Origin: Gracilaria caudata
Taxonomy: Eukaryota > Rhodophyta > Florideophyceae > Gracilariales > Gracilariaceae
Length of the DNA stretch: 11,847 bases
Direction: 5' to 3'
NCBI GenBank assembly: GCA_030374735.1
Contig: JASCIV010000810.1
Coordinates: 1 to 11,847 of the forward strand
The position numbers and the translations under genes were made by a program. The notes beneath the pieces are model-generated. The model was not told the DNA's origin and ran no database searches. It saw only the letters and a list, made by a program, of their open reading frames with translations. Shown here in pieces: positions 5,428-11,847 of the stretch. Position 1 is the first letter of the stretch. Every line of letters starts with the position of its first letter.

Positions 5428-7559
5428 ATCACGTCAAGCTCGGCTTCGATTCAGCTCAGCATGCCTTGTCCCGCACTCGTGACAGAACATGTGCTCTGTG
5501 AGTCGGCAGTCTTTGTGCAATCCCAACACTGCGCATCCTTGCACGCTGTGCCCAGAACAACAGAACTTGCTTAATGTCTCACGCCTGGAGGGTTCCTCAA
5601 AGACAAGTCGTCTTAGACGACGTTTGTACTTCAGTACTGCCACGGGGGAAGGGTTCCGCGCAAGGTCACAGTCCTCTGGGCAAACGGAGTCGCGGGGGAT
5701 TGACCTGCGTCGATGTTTGGCTTTGCCTGTTACGGAAAAGGAGCAAATCCTGCGTTGGAATGCATGGTGCAGCGAATAGGACCCCTTGGGTCAAGACCCG
5801 CGGCATTTTCGATTCGCTGTCATCATGCAGCCCTTCCTCAATTTGACTGTAAACATACCTTTGTACGTAACTCACGAAAGAGACAACGCAGATTCGCACA
5901 CTTACCCACTACCGACGGCGTCGGACGGCGTTGGTTGGTACGTGTAATGCAAGCAGAAAAATTTGTAAGTTCGAGCGCTATTCCTGTCAGCTGCCGCTGT
6001 AGGTATGTACGTTCTCAGCTCACGATCGAAGACATGTCAGCTGTTATCGATAAGAGTTTTATGGATGGACACGGCCGGTCCGCTTCAAGCTCGCAGTTTG
6101 CAGGCCTTCGCGTGTGATTTGTTGTTTGAAACTACAAACTTCCTTCGCAACGCACAAGTGCCTTAGTATTTCACGAGGCCGTCATGATGTTCATGATGGT
6201 GCTGACGCTCGCCCCGAATCAAGCAAGTTGTGATCATCACAAGACATCTATCACTGCCAGTACTGTCCCCTTCTTTAACGAGAAGGATTCTCGTTTGCTT
6301 AAGTTGAACGGGTGGTGCGGTAACGACGCGTACAGTTCGTATTCGTTGCCTTCTGCGCAGACCATAATGATGACGTACAACAAATGCGGGTAGTGGCATC
6401 CGAGGCCAACATTTTCCGTTCGTTTTCTTTTTGTTCAAGACGCTGTGCTGCGCATTGATAACGGAGTTTGTTCACTTTAAGAATGCACAACTGATACATG
6501 TTAGGAATAGAGAGGCGTGGAGCATGGTAAGCGAAAATGTGACAAGCAATTGTAGAAGTACTTTTCAATGATTTGTGGAGCACATTATGACGTGCGCCTT
6601 TGGTTTTGGGCTGAGGCGCCTCTGTCTTGGGGTTGGATGAACCAGAAAAAAAGACAGCAACCGATCGCAACAAAATGTTTGTAGTCTTTTGCCGCGCAAT
6701 AACAAGTACTGTACTTTGGTTTGGGACTCGAGCTTGCGAGGAAGGGGCGAATAAAACAAGTTAACGGTTGCGTTTAAGTTACAGATAAATGGACGAAAGA
6801 CAAGCGAATAGCCAAAGAGAGCAAATGCGAAGTTTTTTTGTTCCTGGCCGCTGGTTAGCACATGAAAAGTAAAGGTGACAGAGAAGCAGTTCCTTTTTGT
6901 AAGCCAGACGGTTTTGAAGGGGTGATTATGTCTCGCGAGAGGAGTTTAATAGACAAACGGCAAAGGATGCAACAAAAATTCGTGATGTTAGACGACGACA
7001 ACGAAAGCCCGAACATGTAAGCAACAAGCAAGATCACCTTGGAACAAAAAGTAGCATCACGAAATTACGCTCTCGAGTATGAGCAAAGAAAACGGATAAA
7101 CCTTGGCTCCTTTGTGAGTGAAGGTGTGTTACCCGCACTTCGTGAACTGCTGCACTTGCGATGGTAGGCGCCGCGATGACAAGGAGCACACAACTATGAA
7201 AGAGAAGCGACAGCGAAACGGATACTACACGTAGTAAGAGGCTGGTAAGAATGAGCGCAAGTGCGCCATGGTTTCTGCCAACGTGCACGTATACTGTAAC
7301 AGTGTTTGTCAGCTGACACGGCCACAACCCGTAATATAAGATTAATGGCGTTAATTGTCTCGCAGTTCCATCCCCCTCACGGCGACTCCGTCGCGCGTCG
7401 TCTCTCGTGCGCGACTGCCATCATGGCATCATGGCGGATGATCTGCCTCCGTCTTCGTTCTGCAGCATTTACCTGCAGTCTGCGGAACAATAGTTGGTGC
7501 TCAAGATATCCTTAAGACAACCGGTGCAGAAGCTTAGGGAGCAATACGGAGTTAATGTG
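5334..7559. other. Long intergenic stretch with no defensible gene
   Basis: No frame here shows a recognised domain, and no tRNA T-loop or other RNA gene was spotted. Candidate frames: plus 5489-5779 (96 aa, ATG start, Cys-x2-Cys near the N-terminus), plus 5713-6117 (134 aa), plus 6184-6393 (69 aa), and minus 5434-5790, open for 119 codons and Cys/His-rich at its C-terminus but lacking an ATG near its start. From about 6163 to 7327 minus-strand frames overlap end to end while the plus strand has almost none, mostly because the plus strand is purine-rich. An AG-GTATGT donor-like site is at 6001-6008. A near-perfect palindrome (GTCGTCT-T-AGACGAC) is at 5607-5621. CCACGTGG is at 5337-5344. Confidence 0.5.
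7307..7318. repeat. 12-bp palindrome, one of three TGTCAGCTG copies
   Basis: TGTCAGCTGACA is a perfect palindrome. Its left nine bases also occur at 5985-5993 and 6035-6043 on the same strand. CAGCTG is an E-box core. It lies about 575 bp upstream of the ABHD17 start codon, with the other two copies well upstream. Regulatory meaning is a guess. Confidence 0.3.
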
Positions 7560-7591
7560 CACGCGCGCGGCGCGTGACGTAATATATGACG
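7560..7591 (+). promoter_or_regulatory. Inverted repeat fused to an as-1-like tandem TGACG element
   Basis: CACGCGC (7560-7566) and GCGCGTG (7570-7576) form an exact inverted repeat with a 3-nt spacer. Overlapping its right arm begins TGACGTAATATATGACG (7575-7591), two TGACG motifs whose starts are 12 bp apart. That is the spacing of plant as-1 elements bound by TGA-type bZIP factors. The spacer includes an ATATAT stretch that could act as a weak TATA-like sequence. It lies about 300 bp upstream of the ABHD17 ATG. Function is inferred from motif geometry. Confidence 0.45.
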
Positions 7592-7891
7592 CCACAATTC
7601 GTGCCCAGCTCGGCCACTCACGCCGCCGTCCACCCAGACGTTCCACACCCGGGTGCCTCGCGGTTTTTTTTCCTTTGCACCTCCAAACCCAGCCAAACTC
7701 TGCCGCCTCAGACCCCTTCCGCCACCTGGTGGACCTGCGTCGCTTTTTCTTTACCCTTGTTTTGTACGTGCCCTTTTACGTACATAAAACTGTCATAATC
7801 GTCTCTTCCGCCCCTCGCTCAGTCCGTCTTTCAAGAGTCCTCACCCAACCTCAGTTTGCCCTCCTCGTACTTCACCCTCTTCAGCATCGTT
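7592..7891 (+). promoter_or_regulatory. Proximal promoter and pyrimidine-rich leader of ABHD17
   Basis: The last 200 or so bases before the start codon are C/T-rich on the coding strand, strongest from about 7797 to 7891, with no ATG between 7797 and 7892. The other genes in the window have similar leaders, which suggests a shared core-promoter or initiator style. No classical TATA box was found. Confidence 0.45.
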
Positions 7892-9010
7892 ATGGGACAG
7901 CTTTACTCCCATCTCGTCTTTCGCCCGCCGCCTATATGCTCGTATCAATGCACGCAAGGTCGCACTAAGTACGTCGTGCGCGACGAAGATGGCCTTCCAT
8001 CCGTACATTCAACCGACTTATTCTGGCTTCAGACCGCCTTGGGCTTTCGCATTCCATGCACATATATCCGTCATCCCCATTCTCAATACGTCGTAATCTA
8101 CGCTCACACCAACGCGGAGGATCTTGGTGATAGCATTGTGCACGCTCACATGATATCACGTACCTTGAACGTTGATGTTCTTGCATTCGAGTACTCTGGA
8201 TACGGTCTTTCTGAACGACCGTCACGTCGCTTGTTTCGCCACCGCTCGCCTCCAGCTGGTCAGCGTGTGTCGCCATCTTTTTTGGACCACGAACGAAAGC
8301 GGGCGCAGCCTTCTGAGAAGGCAATTTGTGCTGATATCATGGCGGTGTACACCTTTCTCACTGACACATGTGCCGTTGACCCGGAGAACATCATTGTATT
8401 CGGACGCAGCATTGGAAGTGGTCCCGCTGTGTACTGCGCCATCAACAGACCGATTCGTGGTCTCGTTCTCATTGCTCCCATCGCATCTGCCGTACGCGTT
8501 CCACTCAAACGGCTTAACGTCACGTTGCCCTTCATCGACACCTTTCCAAACATTGACAGAGCCGCCAAGATCCAGTGTCCCGTACTTGTTATACATGGAG
8601 ATATTGATGAGATCGTTCCGAAGCTGCACGGAGAGAAACTGTTTAGAAAGCTTAATCGCAACGGCTGTGCTGTCAATCCTCTGTGGGTGCCAAATGCTCG
8701 TCATAACAATGTCGTTGAGGACTTTTCCTCACTGGTATTTGGTCGTTTTCTCACCTTCTTGGATGAAATTAAGCTCATACCACTCTCTCCTGCCCCATCA
8801 CACTCATGTGCACACCAGCCCTTTCATCCCGATCGATTTCCATCAGATCAGTTTGATACCGACTGCTCAACGTCCATGTCCATGCAATCTCACGATGGAT
8901 CTTGTCACACATTCTCGAGACGCACAGCGTGTCATAACAGCCAGCGCAGAATGAAGCCAAAGCCAACATGTGGCTCACACTCAAATCTCAGCATCAATGC
9001 CAGCTTGTAA
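7892..9010 (+). CDS. ABHD17: ABHD17-family alpha/beta hydrolase (probable protein depalmitoylase)
   Basis: A 372-residue serine hydrolase. The core aligns in order with ABHD17: AHTNAEDLG (71-79), EYSGYG (100-105), nucleophile elbow GRSIGSG with S173, HGDIDEIV (235-242) with D239 as likely catalytic acid, and NARHNN with H271. Animal ABHD17 enzymes remove palmitate from membrane proteins, and plant relatives have a similar fold. The start ATG at 7892 (G at -3 and +4) gives MGQLYSH, a good N-myristoylation signal (G2, S6). C16 and C20 could be palmitoylated, so membrane anchoring is likely. Oddities: about 28 extra basic residues (111-138) between the GYG strand and PSEKAICADI, His-Thr in place of the usual His-Gly at 72-73, and a Ser/Cys/His-rich tail (about 298-372). 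The frame extends upstream to a TTG at 7856, which is not credible as the start. Confidence 0.92.
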   Translation: MGQLYSHLVFRPPPICSYQCTQGRTKYVVRDEDGLPSVHSTDLFWLQTALGFRIPCTYIRHPHSQYVVIYAHTNAEDLGDSIVHAHMISRTLNVDVLAFEYSGYGLSERPSRRLFRHRSPPAGQRVSPSFLDHERKRAQPSEKAICADIMAVYTFLTDTCAVDPENIIVFGRSIGSGPAVYCAINRPIRGLVLIAPIASAVRVPLKRLNVTLPFIDTFPNIDRAAKIQCPVLVIHGDIDEIVPKLHGEKLFRKLNRNGCAVNPLWVPNARHNNVVEDFSSLVFGRFLTFLDEIKLIPLSPAPSHSCAHQPFHPDRFPSDQFDTDCSTSMSMQSHDGSCHTFSRRTACHNSQRRMKPKPTCGSHSNLSINASL

Positions 9011-9996
9011 CATATTTTTTAATCGTCTCAAACTGTACTCTTTAACCATTGTGGGCTACACCTGCCTGTACTTCACGAACTCTTTCTGAACATACTACCT
9101 TCGCATAGATGGCCACTATCAAGAGCCCACCAAGATAACCTATTTATTATCATTCAGTGTCTTGCCATTCAACAACCGATTGACCTTTAAGAGTCGTTCA
9201 AAGAGGGAAGTCGGGTGCCTATTAGTCGCTAGTGTCATCCCGGCGCCAAGAGCAATCCATCGAAATTGATTTCGGACCACAAAGGTACTTTCGTTTCCAA
9301 AGTCGTTGGGCGTGACGGCAGCAATAGAATTGAAGACCCTCACGGAATCTATGCCGTCTCTTTGAAGCATTCTAAGGCACATAGGTATCATTTGATAAAC
9401 AGGCTATAAGAAAAACTTGGGAGTGTATCTCACCCTAGAGTCTCATATTATTCGTCCTTTACTTGGTCACTACTTCGACATGCATATTCTTTTGTACATT
9501 TCGCAAATCGTATCAGTCCAATGTCGGCAGTGATGCACTCCACGCCGGTACGAGTGGTGAGATAAAACTTTATGCAAAAACCTCACAAAGTGATCAAACT
9601 GACAAAGCGGTTCTACCACTTGTAGCTGAACAAAGTTTTCTACCATTACTCTCTTCACAAGGAACAGCCCTGTGTACGGTGCTCTCCCCGATACGTGACA
9701 ACGATGACGCTGTGGACGTCATTGGAGAACCACAAGTTCGTGACTCCGTAATGTCCTTGACTCCAACACGAACGGCGCAACTCAACGCTAGCGTTCCTCT
9801 TAAGAAGAAACCGAACAGATAACAGACCACTTCGCATGAATGTGCCATGAAGATGCTGCTGCATTCCCTGTATGGTGCTTCGGTCCTGGTTTCATTTCAT
9901 ACCAAATGCAACTACGGTATCAAAGATTGAAATCGAGAAGAGTGCAGCCACTCAATTCATTGAAAAATTCCAGACGCGCAACAAGGAATTACATGA
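9011..9996. other. Convergent intergenic region with two candidate small ORFs
   Basis: This separates the 3' ends of ABHD17 (+) and the three-RRM gene (-). It contains a minus-strand 83-codon ORF (listed separately) and a plus-strand open frame at 9439-9822 that ends in a Lys-rich tail. The plus frame has no ATG near its beginning, but its first 20 or so residues are hydrophobic and followed by Arg-Lys, like a membrane segment. Neither resembles a family I recognise. It may simply be two abutting 3' UTRs. Confidence 0.5.
9140..9391 (-). CDS. Hypothetical small protein or exon, 83 aa
   Basis: ATG-started frame with a balanced, protein-like composition but no family I recognise. The central part has a TPNDFGNE stretch, then a segment around FRWIALGAGM and a basic amphipathic end (HPTSLFERLLKVNRLL). 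Start context is fair only (C at -3). On the same strand, 12 nt before the ATG, a T-rich tract ends in TTATAG (TAG at 9404-9406). The frame stays open up to that point, so this could be a 3' exon of a spliced gene and not a complete protein. No matching donor was identified. It could also be chance-open 3' flank. Coding status is unproven. Confidence 0.25.
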   Translation of the reverse strand: MIPMCLRMLQRDGIDSVRVFNSIAAVTPNDFGNESTFVVRNQFRWIALGAGMTLATNRHPTSLFERLLKVNRLLNGKTLNDNK

Positions 9997-11550
9997 TCAC
10001 TGAGGGCTGGTCGTGGGTTGAGTAGAGGAAGAGTTGAGCCAAGAGAATTGCATGGCTGGTGAGTCACCGGATGGCGCATCCGGCTTCACATCCATCCCAT
10101 TTTCCTTCTTCGGGGTGTTATCGGTGGCGACTGCAGCGTATTCAGGGCGGCCTACTGCGGCTCTCTTCGAGGGTGGCTCGGCCTCCCCGCTTCCATTAGA
10201 ATTTCCATTCTCAACGGGGCCGGGGCTTTCCTTGACAACAGGGGCAGTTGGCTGTATGGAAGAAACAGGACCTGCATCAGCAGCTGAAACCTTGTTTTCC
10301 TCAACAGAACCAGGTTGCGGCTGCGAAAGACCTGCAACAGTTGGGTTGGAACCAGGGGTGGTGGAAGATCCGTTGGGCATGCTGTTAAAGTTATTGAACC
10401 CTTCCTGCATAGGATTGCTGGCGCCCGAAGCGTTCGGGGCGTAAGTGGAAGAGAACTGCGTCTCGAACGATTGAGGGTTTGATTCATAGTTCATTACAGG
10501 CATATCGGTGTTAACCAGGGGAGGGGGCTTAGTGGCAGGGATTCGTTCAGAAGCCCATTCGACACGAATAGGCTTGTGGGCGTTAAGAGGCGGGAAGTGG
10601 GTTCCGGACAGAGACTCCTTTGCACGCATGGCTGACTCACGGGTTTTGAATCGTACAAACGCAAAGCTCGTCTTGTTCACTGGAACACGAACACCCTCGA
10701 GATCACCAAAAGTAGAAAACTCGCGCCACAGCAGCTCGTCGGTGATATGAGGGGCAGTGCCGCCGATGAAAATGGTGGTATTGGTAGGATCATCCGGGGC
10801 CATAAGTTGACGAGGGCGTTTGTTAGTTGACGGGCCATGACCGGCACCGCCGTGAGAGGAGTGATGATGATTGTTGTAGCCATGATGGCCGGGCCCTCTA
10901 GAGTTGGGACCGCGCGAACGTCCCGTAGCATGAGATAGGCGAATAGGTTTGTTGTTAAACTCGAAACCCTGCATCTCGTTTACGGCACGCTCCGCATCAT
11001 GTGCGTTTGCAAAGCGTACGAAGCCGTAACCCCTGGACTGACCATACTCGTTGCACACTACTTTTGCATGGCGAACGGAGCCGTAGCGAGGGCGAAAAGC
11101 AGTCATAAGCTGATAGTCGGTGACAGACGGCTCAAGGTTGCCTACGTAAATGTTGATCTCGGTGCCAGCTGTGCCGTTCACAGCGGCGTTTCGTCCCATG
11201 TTAAGCCTCCAACAGCGGTTAGTACCGGGAATAGGCATACCAGACCCACATGCTATTACTCTCTGGGCAGCCTCGGGGGAAGCGGCGTCAAGAAAACCGT
11301 AGCCTGCATGCATGCCAGAGTAATGGTCTCGGACAACCTTGATACGGGTGATGTCAGGACCCCAGCCGCTGGCGGTTACAGCCTGACGAAGGAAGTTCTC
11401 GTCCATGTAAGCATCGAGATCGCCGGCCCAAATCGAGATGGTGCCGTTCGAGGGACGGGAATTAGCTGGAGGTGGAGAGGATGAAAGGGGAGCAGTTGCG
11501 GGCGGCATACTAGGGTAACTACCCGCCATTCCTTGATAGTATCCGCTCAT
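9997..11550 (-). CDS. Three-RRM RNA-binding protein, RBP45/47-Nam8-SECp43 group
   Basis: A 517-residue nuclear-type RNA-binding protein. RRM1 is at about 37-118 (ISIWAGDL, then MDENF, the signature of this group), RRM2 at about 132-209 (INIYVGNL; RGYGFVRF) and RRM3 at about 258-333 (TIFIGG; SFAFVRF). Domain order and length match yeast Nam8 (U1 snRNP, 5' splice-site choice) and plant RBP45/RBP47 (poly(A) RNA binding, stress granules). Animal SECp43, which acts on selenocysteine tRNA, shares the first two domains. Between RRM2 and RRM3 is a Gly/His-rich linker with NKRPRQ (243-248), a possible nuclear signal. The C-terminal 180 residues are Ser/Pro/Asn/Gly-rich and probably disordered, with another basic patch (PPSKRAAVGR, 459-468). 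The start ATG at 11548-11550 has G at -3. No interruption is seen. Which of the three functions applies cannot be decided from sequence. Confidence 0.93.
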   Translation of the reverse strand: MSGYYQGMAGSYPSMPPATAPLSSSPPPANSRPSNGTISIWAGDLDAYMDENFLRQAVTASGWGPDITRIKVVRDHYSGMHAGYGFLDAASPEAAQRVIACGSGMPIPGTNRCWRLNMGRNAAVNGTAGTEINIYVGNLEPSVTDYQLMTAFRPRYGSVRHAKVVCNEYGQSRGYGFVRFANAHDAERAVNEMQGFEFNNKPIRLSHATGRSRGPNSRGPGHHGYNNHHHSSHGGAGHGPSTNKRPRQLMAPDDPTNTTIFIGGTAPHITDELLWREFSTFGDLEGVRVPVNKTSFAFVRFKTRESAMRAKESLSGTHFPPLNAHKPIRVEWASERIPATKPPPLVNTDMPVMNYESNPQSFETQFSSTYAPNASGASNPMQEGFNNFNSMPNGSSTTPGSNPTVAGLSQPQPGSVEENKVSAADAGPVSSIQPTAPVVKESPGPVENGNSNGSGEAEPPSKRAAVGRPEYAAVATDNTPKKENGMDVKPDAPSGDSPAMQFSWLNSSSTQPTTSPQ

Positions 11551-11847
11551 GACAGTTGATTGCGGCGCGTGATAAGCTCGGGGAAAGGGCGTTTGGAATA
11601 GGGAGGGAAAGCAGGAGGCAGAGATGAAGGTGAGGGGTGCGTGAACGGGAGCGGTCAGCGAGTGTAGATACGAAATGAGAAGGGAAAAAGAAGTGGAAGT
11701 TCGGGCTGCGCCAGAAACGGGATGTGCCGCGGGGTGGAAGGCTTTGCAAACAGCGAGGAGAAATGGATGAACGCGGGAAGGGGGCGCGATGGACAGGGTA
11801 AATGGGGAAGGGAGGAGGCACTGAGAAGGAAGGAGAGGGGAGAGGGG
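11551..11847 (-). promoter_or_regulatory. Pyrimidine-rich leader and promoter of the three-RRM gene
   Basis: Nearly the whole stretch to the window edge is A/G-rich on the plus strand, so C/T-rich on the coding strand. Almost unbroken purine runs occur towards the edge (about 11795-11847). A 100-codon minus-strand frame across it reflects composition and overlaps the true start in another frame. No TATA box was found. The promoter may continue beyond the window. Confidence 0.5.

Noticed and set aside
5440..5460. Possible tRNA T-arm (TTCGATTC)
   Set aside because: The base before TTC is not G, the flanking stem does not pair, and no D or anticodon arm fits upstream.
5713..6393. Joining plus ORFs 5713-6002 and 6159-6393 through the AG-GTATGT site at 6001-6008
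   Set aside because: The frame would fit, but there is no branch-like motif, the acceptor is weak, and the product of about 174 residues resembles nothing known.
8221..8308. Unspliced intron inside the ABHD17 gene
   Set aside because: The GT-AG pair spans 88 nt, so removal would break the reading frame. The frame is open throughout and the downstream domain is intact.

Overview
This window looks like nuclear DNA of an intron-poor eukaryote with closely packed genes. The evidence is two RNA-recognition-motif (RRM) proteins, an ALY/REF-type export factor, an ABHD17-type hydrolase, a (CA)n microsatellite and a coding (GGC)9 repeat. Start codons sit in Kozak-like contexts (for example CACC-ATG-G at 4341), with no Shine-Dalgarno sites and no operons. 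All five main proteins read as single open frames. The lineage cannot be fixed from sequence alone. The ABHD17 N-terminus (Met-Gly, myristoylation type) resembles plant and algal homologues, and its promoter carries a plant as-1-like tandem TGACG element, so an intron-poor alga (perhaps a red alga) is my favoured but unproven guess.

Layout. 1-73: CA microsatellite. 358-1260 (-): ALY/REF-like mRNA export adaptor. 1261-2037: its promoter side and the 3' flank of the next gene. 2038-3276 (-): class I PLP aminotransferase. 3277-4196: divergent promoter region with tandem CCAAT boxes and a G-box. 4197-5333 (+): glyoxylate/hydroxypyruvate reductase, with a second, better start at 4341. 5334-7559: about 2.2 kb with no gene I can defend, only candidate ORFs and short palindromes. 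7560-7891: ABHD17 promoter and pyrimidine-rich leader. 7892-9010 (+): ABHD17-like alpha/beta hydrolase. 9011-9996: convergent intergenic DNA with two candidate small ORFs. 9997-11550 (-): three-RRM protein of the RBP45/47-Nam8-SECp43 group. 11551-11847: its pyrimidine-rich (coding-strand) leader.

How the genes relate. The aminotransferase and the reductase are transcribed divergently and both act on small 2-oxo/amino acid substrates, so shared control of glyoxylate-type metabolism is a reasonable hypothesis. The two RRM proteins (mRNA export, and U1/poly(A)/tRNA-type RNA binding) and the membrane-associated hydrolase are separate housekeeping functions. All five genes share a coding-strand pyrimidine-rich leader directly upstream of the start codon. 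I found no new multi-gene system. The most interesting leads are the two in-frame starts of the reductase, a well-formed candidate intron at its 3' end, the as-1-like element upstream of ABHD17, and a few unassigned ORFs with protein-like composition.
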